Below are positions 1 through 7,333 of a stretch of 58,172 nucleotides of DNA, one piece after another. Where the stretch lies: the IMG/VR virus record IMGVR_UViG_3300036766_000221, positions 1 to 58,172 of that record; one strand, written 5' to 3'. Under the pieces are notes generated by a model. It saw only the letters and a list, made by a program, of their open reading frames with translations. It had not been told where the DNA came from and did no database searches. Origin of the DNA: a virus. Position 1 is the first letter of the stretch. Every line of letters starts with the position of its first letter. The position numbers were made by a program, and so were the translations under genes.

Positions 1-62
1 ACAGGACCATCGACAAGTAGATCCCAGTTCGTCTCGGCCAGACTTTTCCAGTTTCTCGTCAT
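1..62 (-). CDS. Partial small hypothetical protein, second copy of the 88-residue gene
   Basis: The ATG is at 60-62 and overlaps the stop of the VRR-NUC gene by the ATGA arrangement; the frame runs off the window at base 1. The visible DNA is identical to the first 62 bases of the complete gene at 56435-56701, so this is the same gene seen from the shorter allele, cut by the contig edge. Function unknown. Confidence 0.6.
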   Translation of the reverse strand, partial: MTRNWKSLAETNWDLLVDGP

Positions 63-76
63 AACCCAATCCCCGG
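1..76. repeat. Left copy of the allele seam (matches 56640-56715)
   Basis: Bases 1-76 are identical to 56640-56715. After one mismatch (G77 against C56716) another 20 bases match, and then the two copies diverge. The segment spans the start of the 88-residue gene and the end of the VRR-NUC gene. I read it as the downstream boundary of an alternative allele, not a repeat within one genome, because the upstream boundary is an exact 127-base overlap. Confidence 0.85.
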
Positions 77-556
77 GGCGTCGCCCGGCGAGCGCCCGAA
101 ATGCTGCCGCAGCCATGGCACGAATGAAGCCGAACCGCCAAAGTCAAAGTCATCAAACCAGGCCGCCAGGGTGCCAGTTCTCATCCGCGCGCCCAGCCAC
201 AACACCTGCTCCGGCCGCGGCTTCTTACCGGGCGCTTTCAGTTCGAAGAAAAAGAATTCCACGCGCCCAGCGTCTCTGAGCGGCCGGTACGCGAACCAGT
301 CTGCGGCGCCCTTCTCGCCGATCCGGATGCGGCTCTCCGGATCGTAAGGCCGCGCGAATAATCCAGAGTTCTGCCGCACCACGGTCCAGCCCAGCGCTTG
401 CAGGTACCGGACCACTTGCGCTGTGAGCTGGTTCTCCGGTAGATCCTCACGCTTGCGCTTTGGTCGCGGGAGTCTCGCGGGAGTCTCGCGGGAAGATTTT
501 TCACGGCTGCGCTCCATGAACGCAAACTGCTCGGTGGTGAGACGAATCCTACTCAC
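59..556 (-). CDS. VRR-NUC domain nuclease, short-allele version
   Basis: About 165 residues from a GTG at 554-556 that overlaps the upstream stop (GTGA). The core has the VRR-NUC pattern: a GEKGAADW segment, then FELKAPGKKPRPEQ, which supplies the acidic and E-x-K catalytic residues and the following glutamine. This family makes structure-specific or single-strand nucleases common in phages, probably acting in recombination or branch processing. The paralogue at 56698-57207 has the same SSRETPARLPRP linker and the same HFGRSPGDAPGIGL tail but a clearly diverged middle, so the two are recombined alleles. Here the nuclease directly follows the 47-residue gene, without the methyltransferase found in the other allele. 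Family call is firm; the cellular role is inferred. Confidence 0.8.
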   Translation of the reverse strand: MSRIRLTTEQFAFMERSREKSSRETPARLPRPKRKREDLPENQLTAQVVRYLQALGWTVVRQNSGLFARPYDPESRIRIGEKGAADWFAYRPLRDAGRVEFFFFELKAPGKKPRPEQVLWLGARMRTGTLAAWFDDFDFGGSASFVPWLRQHFGRSPGDAPGIGL

Positions 557-696
557 CGTTCGGCGGCCTCCAGGCGCTCCAGCACTTCCTCGGCAACCCA
601 ATCCTCGATCCCCTGCACCAGACCGCGTACATCTTCGTGCCCTGCTGCGAGCGCGGCCAGGCACTCCCGCTGCTCCTGAAGACAGCGCTCGATCAC
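553..696 (-). CDS. Small 47-residue hypothetical protein (short allele)
   Basis: The GTG start at 694-696 overlaps the TGA of the upstream gene and its own stop overlaps the next GTG, so it is embedded in a translationally coupled string. The product is acidic and helical (begins VIERCLQEQRECLAAL). Its first 33 residues are identical to the gene at 58006-58146 and the last dozen differ, because the allele junction at 595/596 falls inside the gene. No recognised domain. Confidence 0.55.
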   Translation of the reverse strand: MIERCLQEQRECLAALAAGHEDVRGLVQGIEDWVAEEVLERLEAAER

Positions 697-722
697 TTAA
701 CCTCACCGATGATTTCCCGCTT
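596..722. repeat. 127-base exact copy of the window's right end
   Basis: Identical to 58046-58172; the base before differs (A595 against G58045). A terminal identity of exactly 127 bases is what an assembler with k=127 leaves at a graph node, and indicates that 58172 is followed by 723. The genome is therefore most simply a circle of about 57,450 bp. Confidence 0.9.
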
Positions 723-1340
723 AAGCGCGCCTACTTTGTCGTTATCCGTCTGGACCTCACCGAACAGCGCCACAATCCACAAGCGCTTGCCCTTCCACTG
801 GTCTGGATTTAGTGTTGCGTGGAGAGCTCCCGGACCACACAGCCGAAGTGGTCCTTGGACTTCCTGCACTACTCCGGGCTGTGCGGGGACGCCATGCCCA
901 CCATTGGCCGGCGCACCGTCTTCGCACGATCTCCAAAAAGCCAGATAGGCATCGGAACGCCACAGCTCCCGAAAACGTTTTTGTTGCTGCTCGCCCCAAG
1001 CTTTGATCGCCGTCTGCGCGCAAGCCCACCAATAGCCGTCGCCGTCGCCGTCGCCGTAGCCGGAGCCGGAGCCGGAGCCGGAGCCGTAGCCGGAGCCGTA
1101 GCCGTCGCCGGAGCCGTAGCCGGAGCCGTAGCCGTCGCCGGAGCCGTAGCCGTCGCCGTAGCCGGAGCCGTAGCCGTCGCCGTCGCCGTCGCCGTAGCCG
1201 TCGCCGTAGCCGTAGCCGGAGTCGCAACCGGAGCCGTAACCGGAGCCGTCGCCGTAGCCGTAGCCGGAGCCGGAGCCGGAAAACTTTTCAACCCACCGAG
1301 GGATTACGCCGAATACTACGCCCACGGAGATTTTTCCCAT
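693..1340 (-). CDS. Phage protein with a long Gly-[Ser/Tyr/Asp] repeat
   Basis: About 215 residues from ATG 1340; a GTG at 1325 is possible. The gene overlaps the end of the upstream frame by 25 bases. A short N-terminus (MGKISVGVVFGVIPRWVEKF) leads into about 80 residues alternating glycine with Ser, Tyr or Asp, encoded by a degenerate hexamer array at 1036-1283. The C-terminal half is ordinary and conserved-looking: a Trp-rich WWACAQTAIKAW segment, then LRLCGPGALHATLNPDQWKGKRLWIVALFGEV and GALKREIIGEV at the end. I recognise the C-terminal style from phage hypothetical proteins but know no function. The repeat is likely length-variable and may be a flexible linker. Confidence 0.7.
   Translation of the reverse strand: MGKISVGVVFGVIPRWVEKFSGSGSGYGYGDGSGYGSGCDSGYGYGDGYGDGDGDGYGSGYGDGYGSGDGYGSGYGSGDGYGSGYGSGSGSGSGYGDGDGDGYWWACAQTAIKAWGEQQQKRFRELWRSDAYLAFWRSCEDGAPANGGHGVPAQPGVVQEVQGPLRLCGPGALHATLNPDQWKGKRLWIVALFGEVQTDNDKVGALKREIIGEVK
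1036..1283. repeat. Degenerate 6-nt tandem array inside a coding region
   Basis: On the plus strand the array reads GCC-GTC, GCC-GTA and GCC-GGA units in mixed order, and codes on the minus strand for Gly-Asp, Gly-Tyr and Gly-Ser. Unit length is 6, so copy-number change keeps the reading frame. It is not a CRISPR: no spacers and no 25-40 base repeats. Confidence 0.9.
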
Positions 1341-1597
1341 TTTTCGACGGCCCCAGGAGAGACCTCGCTCACGGAAGTTATTTCGCGCAGTTCGATATTC
1401 GCTGCGGGACCAATTCTGCAACTCTTGCTTGGGCCATGCGAAGCCAACCCCATGAAGCCGTGCAAATCCGTTGACCAGTAGACGCAGAGACGCGCCGCGC
1501 GCAAGTTTATTGTGGCACCGGCCGTTTCGGTAGCGTAGCCAAAAAACACGCCCTTGTGGGCTGTCGTCACTAATACCGCCCGTTCCTTCTGTTTCAT
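1316..1597 (-). CDS. Small conserved phage protein (DUF6948-like)
   Basis: 93 residues, beginning MKQKERAVLVTTAHKGVFFGYA and ending AWEK-type sequence (VEKWEKSPWA). The VTTxHRGVFFGYA start, the central ARLCVYWSTDLHG motif and the ELREITSVSE segment are the pattern of a small family seen in many phage accessory regions, which I remember as DUF6948; function unknown. A purine-rich AGGGG lies upstream of the ATG. The longer frame running over it on the same strand (up to 1616) is a shadow upstream of position 1340. Confidence 0.75.
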   Translation of the reverse strand: MKQKERAVLVTTAHKGVFFGYATETAGATINLRAARLCVYWSTDLHGFMGLASHGPSKSCRIGPAANIELREITSVSEVSPGAVEKWEKSPWA

Positions 1598-1612
1598 CCG
1601 TTTTTCCCCTTT

Positions 1613-1930
1613 TCAAAATTCAGCCGCCGTCGTTTCCTTCGGCGCCTCGAGCAACGAATACCGCTCCATGAACCGCCGGCACGCCGCGATGTGCTCCCCG
1701 TATTCGGCAATCTCCGTCTCGCTATAGCATTCTTTTTTGCCGATGCGCTTGTAGTGCTTCTCCCACCAGCCCAGAGCTTTCGTGTGGCAGCCTATTGAAA
1801 TTTCTCCGTAGCTCCAAACAATCACTGAATCGCGGGTCCCGAGGATTTGCAGCACCTTCGGCGTGATGCCTTTCACGCCGCTCAGGTTCGCGCCGCCCAG
1901 GTTCGCGCCGCTCAGGTTCGCGCGAATCAA
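1613..1930 (-). CDS. Pentapeptide-repeat-like protein with a lost N-terminus
   Basis: About 105 residues from a TTG at 1928-1930. It opens with three pentapeptide units (ANLSG, ANLGG, ANLSG) and continues with a conserved-looking tail containing ILGTRDSVIVWSYGEISIGCHTK and a helical C-terminus. The ATG coupled by ATGA to the upstream gene lies at 1983-1985 but is in a different frame, in which the pentapeptides read as Arg/Glu/Pro-rich nonsense. The gene has therefore probably lost the first repeats through a frameshift, or starts at TTG. A right-handed beta-helix fold is expected only for the short N-terminal part; function unknown. Confidence 0.55.
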   Translation of the reverse strand: MIRANLSGANLGGANLSGVKGITPKVLQILGTRDSVIVWSYGEISIGCHTKALGWWEKHYKRIGKKECYSETEIAEYGEHIAACRRFMERYSLLEAPKETTAAEF

Positions 1931-1981
1931 CTACCGGACTGAAACTGCGCTCGACGCTGTAACACGGGGGCACAGGCTCTC

Positions 1982-2233
1982 TCATTTCTTTTGCTTTCGG
2001 AACCTCTCGCGCTCAACGCAGCTTATGAAGTGATTGGCCCCATCGCCGTCATACGGGGTAGCGATCCCGTTCTTGTGGCGCACCCACGTGATCGGCGACG
2101 CGCAGCCCTTGCAGAGCCCGTGGTCTCCGATGTTGCCCAGCAGCCGCGTGATGCTGGCGCGCAGTACGATCTCCGCGCTGGGCGCCGGCGCTTCGGATGC
2201 TGGGCCCTCGTCGAACAATCCGGCATCGCTCAT
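1982..2233 (-). CDS. Small zinc-ribbon-like phage protein
   Basis: 83 residues from the ATG at 2233, which overlaps the previous stop as ATGA. A helical N-terminal half is followed by CKGCASPITWVRHKNG and FISC, giving a C-x2-C plus a later Cys, as in small metal-binding proteins of phage early regions. It is co-translated with the HerA-like ATPase group upstream. No specific function can be assigned. Confidence 0.65.
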   Translation of the reverse strand: MSDAGLFDEGPASEAPAPSAEIVLRASITRLLGNIGDHGLCKGCASPITWVRHKNGIATPYDGDGANHFISCVERERFRKQKK

Positions 2234-2457
2234 CTCAGCAATTCCCGCTGCCGAATCTCCCGGCACAAAGCCTCGATTTCACGCTCCGTGGTTTTGCTCA
2301 TCGGAGCATCCTCTGGCACCACTTCGATATCCACGGGGAACCGCCGCAGGCAGTCTAGGCAGATCACCTTGCCGTTGATCGGACGCTGCCAGCGGTGCCA
2401 CTGGCGGCACCAGAATGGGGGCTTGCGCACATCACGGTAGCTTGTGGGGTGGATCAT
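2230..2457 (-). CDS. Small hypothetical protein with a CxxC motif
   Basis: 75 residues from the ATG at 2457, overlapping the stop of the HerA-like gene (ATGA). It is rich in Trp and basic residues at the N-terminus (FWCRQWHRWQRP), with C-x2-C (CLDC) near residue 35 and a charged helical tail. Probably a small nucleic-acid or metal-binding accessory protein; this is inference from composition only. Confidence 0.6.
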   Translation of the reverse strand: MIHPTSYRDVRKPPFWCRQWHRWQRPINGKVICLDCLRRFPVDIEVVPEDAPMSKTTEREIEALCREIRQRELLR

Positions 2458-4223
2458 GAAAATAGCCTCTCGCTGGCCCGCACCTGCCCGCGGCACTCGC
2501 TGACCACAAGGCGGCGCGCAGCAAGACGGCTCAGGTATGCGTCCCGGCTAGAGCGTTTATAGCCGGTGCGTTCGTCCAGATCCTCTCGCGCTACGGGCTT
2601 TCCCGCGTGCTTAACCAGGATTTCCAGAATCTTGCGTTCGCCCTCCGGCAAACGCGCGAACCAATATTCCTGGAGAGCATCTCCGGTAGGCAATGGCTCA
2701 TAATCCGATCCAAGCGCTGCAAGGCCCTCTGCCGTGACCGCGATTGTCTGACCATTCACAGCGACATATCCGCGAGCCTGTAATCGCGCGATGTAAGCGT
2801 CCCGGCTTGATCTTTTGTAACCGGTTAACACCATGAGTTGGCCGCGCTCCACATCTCCAAACTGGCCCGCGGCTATCAAAACAGCGCGCTCGCCGGGAGG
2901 GAGATGGCCGTTGCTCTCCGCGGCTTCACGCGGCGCGCGCGGGATTACTACTTGTCGTGGGGGGATACGGGACACGGGCGGCGCTTGGATCGCCACCGAG
3001 GGCGCCCTCTTCACTTCTTCGATGATCCCGGCCAGGTTAGGCATCACGGGCGGCGCTTTAACGCCTTCGAGTTCCGTAATCCCCTTTTTGATAGCGGCGA
3101 GAGCGGTTTCCAATGCTCCATCCGCTGCCAATACGCATTTCCTGAAGGCCCGCTCATATTTCAGCATTTCCGTTGCCAGCGCAGCTTTCACCGACATCGC
3201 CCCGCGCTCGAACTCACGCTTCAGCCGGTCAGGATCAGGCGCGACTGCGGCTACCGGCTTGGCCTTCTCTATCTGAGCGATCTTCGCCCGGGCCTCTGCT
3301 AACTGCCGGCGCAGTTCGCGCGGGTCCTCCGCCTTGGCCTTTTCGATGGTCGCGGCCATGCTGGTGCGGAGCTGGTCCATGTCGATGGGCGCCAACTCGC
3401 GCACGGTCGCGCGCCGCCCAACCTCCGGGGTACTCGACGCGTTGAAAGTGCGCTTCGGATCGATGTGCACTTCTTTCGAGGTGCGAAGCCATTGCGGGCT
3501 CCAGACGTGTGCATGGCCGACTTGCAGGCGGGGGAGTAGTTCGCCGATGTCCTCGTTAACGCCCTTTTCCGCAACCCACTGCTCGATGGCCTTGCGCTCC
3601 TGCGGGCCCGTCATCTGGAAGGCGAACAGGCACTCGGTCTGATTGAGCGCTTTCTTGTTAACCTCCTGCGGGCGCTGCGAAATCAGGGATACGCCGATGC
3701 CAAAATTGCGCCCCAACTTCTCGATGCGTTGGAAGGCATGGAGCATGCGCTCCTCACCCTTCTGTGGGTTCTGCGGAACGAACTCCTGGCACTCTTCGAT
3801 GAAAACGTGGATAGCGGACGGCGCAGCCTTCTTCCGAAAAAAGAAACGATCCGCCCACTCCTGCCCGAAGCGGGCCTTCTGGCTGTCATGCTCGAACTGG
3901 CTGACATCGAGCACTACGGAGATCCCGCGGTCCACGATAAGATCGGCAACCAGCGTCCCGCCGGTCCACTCCAGCGGTATATCACCATGCAGGCCGCCGA
4001 ACACGGGAATGCTGATGCCCGGCTGTTTGCCATCGGACGCAAGACGCAAGCCGTACCACACGCCCACGCAGTCCAGGATTACCACTTGCGCGCCGGCATC
4101 GATCATTTCTTCGGCGAGCTTGGAAGCGCCATAGGTCTTTCCGCTCCCAGTTCGACCCAGCCACGCGAACTTCTGGGTGACGGCATCTTTAGGCAGCGAG
4201 AGGTTGGACGCTAGTTTCAGCAT
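2454..4223 (-). CDS. HerA/FtsK-like hexameric ATPase with duplicated winged-helix C-terminus
   Basis: 589 residues from the ATG at 4223, which overlaps the resolvase stop as TAATG. The Walker A is GRTGSGKT near residue 25 and the Walker B is HVFIEECQEF near 143, followed by a SLISQRPQEV sensor-like segment: the layout of DUF87/HerA-type DNA translocases. Residues about 280-350 are coiled coil. The C-terminus holds two copies of a winged-helix-like unit sharing TGYKRSSRDAY (near 475 and 555), probably DNA-binding. It lies beside a RusA-like resolvase and upstream recombination genes, so a role in phage DNA end processing or translocation is plausible. It lacks the terminase nuclease domain and is not the packaging motor. 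Confidence 0.75.
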   Translation of the reverse strand: MLKLASNLSLPKDAVTQKFAWLGRTGSGKTYGASKLAEEMIDAGAQVVILDCVGVWYGLRLASDGKQPGISIPVFGGLHGDIPLEWTGGTLVADLIVDRGISVVLDVSQFEHDSQKARFGQEWADRFFFRKKAAPSAIHVFIEECQEFVPQNPQKGEERMLHAFQRIEKLGRNFGIGVSLISQRPQEVNKKALNQTECLFAFQMTGPQERKAIEQWVAEKGVNEDIGELLPRLQVGHAHVWSPQWLRTSKEVHIDPKRTFNASSTPEVGRRATVRELAPIDMDQLRTSMAATIEKAKAEDPRELRRQLAEARAKIAQIEKAKPVAAVAPDPDRLKREFERGAMSVKAALATEMLKYERAFRKCVLAADGALETALAAIKKGITELEGVKAPPVMPNLAGIIEEVKRAPSVAIQAPPVSRIPPRQVVIPRAPREAAESNGHLPPGERAVLIAAGQFGDVERGQLMVLTGYKRSSRDAYIARLQARGYVAVNGQTIAVTAEGLAALGSDYEPLPTGDALQEYWFARLPEGERKILEILVKHAGKPVAREDLDERTGYKRSSRDAYLSRLAARRLVVSECRGQVRASERLFS

Positions 4224-4747
4224 TACCACGCATCCTCAAGCGCCAGGCCGATCTGCCCGACCTCGTACAGCTCCAGCGTGACCTCGATGCGCGGGTGCGC
4301 TGCGTCCTTGAGTAGGCGGCTGCCATCCCAGGAAGCGATCAAAGAATCGTCGGCAATTATTCCTGCGCCGTTGCGCGCGAGCTTGCCAGGATTCTTCTTC
4401 GATTGCTTCGGAGCCTGCAGAAAATCACCAAGCGCTTGGTAGTAGCCGCAGGCGTCGCCGGTTAACGCTTCCCGGTAGAAAAGCGCCCGCACGTTCATGG
4501 GCTGGCTGATGGGCAGACAGAATCCTTTGGGGATCATCCAAGCCTTTGCAAGCACCCTTCGTATTTCCGCCGCCTGTTTCATCGCGTCTTTAAACCAACG
4601 CGTGTACTGCGCACTCGGAATCAGCATCGCCCGTCCGAGATTGCGAATAATCCGGGAATGGGTTTTCTTCGTCCTCGGTGGACCCAGAATTGCGAACGTC
4701 GGGCAGACGGTGATGCGCGGTGACGGAATGGAGTGCAGGGCTGACAA
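4223..4747 (-). CDS. rusA: RusA-family Holliday junction resolvase
   Basis: 174 residues. Features of the RusA fold are visible: GPPRTKKTHSRI near the N-terminus, PSAQYTRWF, ALFYREALTGDACGYYQALGDFLQ and AGIIADDSLIASWDG, giving the conserved acidic residues in the D...D and ADD segments. The family cleaves four-way DNA junctions as a dimer, resolving recombination or replication intermediates before packaging. It is slightly longer than the classical 120-residue enzyme because of an insert after FLQ (residues about 110-120, Lys-rich). It is immediately followed by the HerA-like ATPase, with overlapping stop and start codons. Confidence 0.75.
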   Translation of the reverse strand: MSALHSIPSPRITVCPTFAILGPPRTKKTHSRIIRNLGRAMLIPSAQYTRWFKDAMKQAAEIRRVLAKAWMIPKGFCLPISQPMNVRALFYREALTGDACGYYQALGDFLQAPKQSKKNPGKLARNGAGIIADDSLIASWDGSRLLKDAAHPRIEVTLELYEVGQIGLALEDAW

Positions 4748-4753
4748 GGTTGG

Positions 4754-4879
4754 CTACGCTCCGACTGCGGCCTCACGGACGGGCTTGGTGTAGTTGGCAG
4801 TGACGTATAGCCGCCTGGTCATGCTCTTTTCCAGGTGCGCGTAACGGATTGTGGCTCCCGTGAACGTAATCGTGCTCAT
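4754..4879 (-). CDS. 41-residue hypothetical protein
   Basis: ATG at 4877-4879 overlaps the stop of the preceding gene (ATGA), with GGAAGGAACG upstream. The product begins MSTITFTGATIRYAHLEKS and ends REAAVGA; a small beta-strand-rich basic protein. The gene is supported only by coupling, ribosome-binding site and spacing; function unknown. Confidence 0.55.
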   Translation of the reverse strand: MSTITFTGATIRYAHLEKSMTRRLYVTANYTKPVREAAVGA

Positions 4880-5253
4880 GCTTTCGTTCCTTCCTTTTCT
4901 TGAATGTGTTCGCCGTACCGATCGCACTCAAACAGCACCGTGCCCTCCCGGAATGCGATCTTGTGTGGATATTCCGGTATGCAGCGCCAGGCGAATAGAT
5001 CGGCGGTGCGAATGGAAATCGCAACATAGCGGTCACCGGAGATAGTTCGGAATTCATCCGCCAAAAACGGCGCGGCGCAAGCGTGGAATTTGCCGGACCC
5101 ACATTCTTCGGTGTCGGGTGCCCAGCGCGGATGAGATACCGTGCTGCCCGGCTGCCAGCACGTCTCGTTCTCGCTGCCCTCTTGAGTCAGAAACTCCTTC
5201 GAAACGCGCTTGTAGAGCGTTACCTTTTTATGCACAATCTTGATCCCATTCAT
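4876..5253 (-). CDS. Hypothetical phage protein, 125 residues
   Basis: I chose the start at ATG 5253 (MNGIKIVHKKVTLYKRVS) because a beta-strand-like opening followed by K-VTL-KR is the usual start of this kind of phage protein; the frame is open further upstream but that part is hydrophobic and low quality. Later segments include ECGSGKFHACAAPFLADEF and DRYVAISIRTADLFA. The Cys/His content may suggest a metal site. No function recognised. Confidence 0.6.
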   Translation of the reverse strand: MNGIKIVHKKVTLYKRVSKEFLTQEGSENETCWQPGSTVSHPRWAPDTEECGSGKFHACAAPFLADEFRTISGDRYVAISIRTADLFAWRCIPEYPHKIAFREGTVLFECDRYGEHIQEKEGTKA

Positions 5254-5380
5254 CCCCAGCCAATCCTCATTACTCTCGATTCGCGCTCGCTCAATGACAC
5301 TCGCCTTAGCCGATTTGCAAATTATTTTGCATGCGGCCAGACGAAAACAAACGGCTATCCAGAACAGCACGACGGTAACG

Positions 5381-5536
5381 CTATCGCTGTGCGCATGGAC
5401 CGAAACGGACCCACAGGGCCTTACTTATAATCAGCGTGGCTTTTGCGTCTGATCGGATTTCGATGATCGTGTAACTCTCGAAATGATCGGGCAGCGCATC
5501 CAGTTCGGCCTGCGTGCGAACAACTATGGTTTTCAT
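5381..5536 (-). CDS. Short phage protein, probably truncated
   Basis: 51 residues starting MKTIVVRTQAELDALPDHFESYTIIEIRSD. This opening is typical of longer phage proteins that continue into repetitive beta-helix units; here the frame stops soon after IISKALWVRFGPCAQR, so it looks like a 3' truncated relative. Function unknown. Confidence 0.5.
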   Translation of the reverse strand: MKTIVVRTQAELDALPDHFESYTIIEIRSDAKATLIISKALWVRFGPCAQR

Positions 5537-5748
5537 TTTGTTTTGGCTCAATCGCTGCGACCCTTTCTCGTTTGGGATCCAGGTCCGGTTCACCGAAAAG
5601 GTGGGAGAGCCGCAGCGATTCAGTCAAAGGAGCAAGGCCATCTGTTCGGGTAACCTCCCGGCTTGCTCCAGTGAATGCTCTGGCTTCAGCGCATTCGCCC
5701 GTCCTTTCTCCGCCTGATGCCGGCGGCGCAATTTACAGGAGGAAACTG

Positions 5749-6033
5749 CTACGCGGGCATCGGCTGAATGGAGACGGCAACCACCTGGAAGGCACCCGCT
5801 TTCGTGTCCCAGTTCTCGAATCCCATATGCCCGCTCGCGCTAACCCCAACCGTCTTTTCGGGGCCGAATGTGTCAAGACATTGAGCGATCATCCCCTGAA
5901 CTCGCCGAACCGTCTCTCTCTCGCCTTCATCGCACAGACCGCCGGGTGTGGCCGCTAGCGGATACGAAAACTGCCGCTCAAGCTCGGTCTTAACATCGGC
6001 AACGGTTCCTTTTGTGCTTACGCTCCAACTCAT
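5749..6033 (-). CDS. Hypothetical phage protein, 94 residues
   Basis: Starts MSWSVSTKGTVADVKTELERQF with AAAGGAGCAAACG upstream, a good ribosome-binding site. Soluble alpha/beta composition, no Cys cluster. It follows the SbcC-like ATPase by about 30 bases and probably belongs to the same early transcript. No domain recognised. Confidence 0.65.
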   Translation of the reverse strand: MSWSVSTKGTVADVKTELERQFSYPLAATPGGLCDEGERETVRRVQGMIAQCLDTFGPEKTVGVSASGHMGFENWDTKAGAFQVVAVSIQPMPA

Positions 6034-6065
6034 CGTTTGCTCCTTTTTCTCTCTACTATTGGAAA

Positions 6066-7328
6066 CTACGCCATCGTCTCGACCTTCAATTGAGGATCGG
6101 CGCCCACGCGGGCGCTGACGATCTGGAACCCGCTCTGCTTCGCGGCTTCGATGAAATCCGCCATGGTTTGCTGGTCCAGGTGCTCCAGATTGTCAGCCAC
6201 CATCAACGGCAAAGAACCGGCCTTCAGCGAGGCGATCTGAAACGAAAGAAGAATCTTCCGCGCGGTGTTGATCTGCGTCTCGAACGACAGCCCGTTTATG
6301 AAAATCTCGCCCTCGCGGACCTCGACCCCAGCTATGGGCAGTTTGGCCAGGCGCTCGCGCTTGAGATTTTCCAGGTTTTCGAGAAACACCGTCATCCGAT
6401 CCGACTTGCCCGCCGTCTCGCGGTATTTGGCGCGCATCTGCTCAATAGTCTGTTTCATGCCGGCGACTTTGGCGGATTGCTCAAGATTCGCCCGGGCCAA
6501 TGCGATCTCCTGCTGGTGCTTAGATCGGGGCTCACAGAATCGTTCCGTGATTGCGTGAAGATTTCCCTCGGCTAGTAGGCGGGCGTCATCTTTGGCCCGT
6601 TCGGCCTGCTTGGTGATCTCCTCCAGCTCTTCGCTAAGGTTCTTGGCTACAATGGCGCGCTGCGTGGCTTCAGCCTCGCCCAGTTTCCCGAGTTCTGCTT
6701 CCTGCGCCGCCGCTTGCTCGCGCCAATCGATTTCTTCACCATCCGCCGGCAGATTGTGCGACAAATCCCGGATCGTTCCTTCGGCATCGCGTGCCTGGCG
6801 ATTCAGCGCGGCGCGCTCGTCGAACAGCCGCTTATGGACACCGTTGAATTGATCCAGTGTCAGAGGGTCGGGAAACCGCTCGCCCATCGCGGCCTGAACT
6901 TCCTCCACCGAAAAATGCACGGGCATGGCTTCCAGCAGAAATTTCGCACGGTCCTTCTTGTCCGCCATGATGAAGCTGAGCGGATCAAAGGCAAAGCTGG
7001 CGGCTAAGGAATCGACGAAGGCTTGAGGCTTTGGGACCTCTACACCATCGGGCGATACCACCTTCAGCGTGTACCCCGTTACCGTGGTAGTTCGCGTCAC
7101 GGTGAAGCCATTCGTCAGCGTCATCTGCACGACGCTCTTTTTTGTGCCCCTGCGGATGCGGTCCGGATGATATCCGCTCTCAAAGATTCCCTTGATGGCG
7201 TCCAGGCAGGAGCTCTTGCCGGATCCGTTCACCCCCGTGATAATCGTCAGCGCACCGGGCCGGATCACCAAGTGCTCGATACTGAAGGTGTCTGTGATTT
7301 CAAAGTCCTTCACGCGGATATCTGGCAT
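6066..7328 (-). CDS. SbcC/RecF-like SMC-type ATPase
   Basis: 420 residues. The N-terminal ABC-type ATPase half has Walker A GVNGSGKSS at residues 32-40 in the context IRPGALTIITG. A central coiled coil runs from about residue 165 to 320, and the C-terminal half carries ISTA-type signature remnants and LPLMVADNLEHLD as the Walker B (ADN/E). This arrangement matches small phage AAA_23/RecN-like proteins that work with a recombinase or exonuclease. It starts a few bases after the RecT-like gene, so the pair may act in recombination-dependent replication. Confidence 0.75.
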   Translation of the reverse strand: MPDIRVKDFEITDTFSIEHLVIRPGALTIITGVNGSGKSSCLDAIKGIFESGYHPDRIRRGTKKSVVQMTLTNGFTVTRTTTVTGYTLKVVSPDGVEVPKPQAFVDSLAASFAFDPLSFIMADKKDRAKFLLEAMPVHFSVEEVQAAMGERFPDPLTLDQFNGVHKRLFDERAALNRQARDAEGTIRDLSHNLPADGEEIDWREQAAAQEAELGKLGEAEATQRAIVAKNLSEELEEITKQAERAKDDARLLAEGNLHAITERFCEPRSKHQQEIALARANLEQSAKVAGMKQTIEQMRAKYRETAGKSDRMTVFLENLENLKRERLAKLPIAGVEVREGEIFINGLSFETQINTARKILLSFQIASLKAGSLPLMVADNLEHLDQQTMADFIEAAKQSGFQIVSARVGADPQLKVETMA

Positions 7329-7333
7329 CTGGA

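Noticed and set aside
1036-1283. Tandem repeats resembling a CRISPR or minisatellite array
   Set aside because: Unit is 6 bases, mixed in order, without spacers; it is the coding sequence of a Gly-rich protein.
819-1481. Long plus-strand frame rich in Ala-Val-Gly
   Set aside because: It is the complement of the hexamer repeat; no ribosome-binding site, and it lies antisense to two supported genes.
1722-1985. ATG-started frame coupled to the upstream gene (REPERREPG repeats)
   Set aside because: The protein is an out-of-frame reading of pentapeptide repeats; the true frame is 1613-1930. Kept only as a sign of a frameshift.
2833-3302. Two long plus-strand frames antisense to the HerA-like gene
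   Set aside because: GC-rich shadow frames without ribosome-binding sites; protein composition is not credible.
5624-5731. 35-residue TTG-started frame between two small genes
   Set aside because: No ribosome-binding site and no domain; could be real but not supportable.
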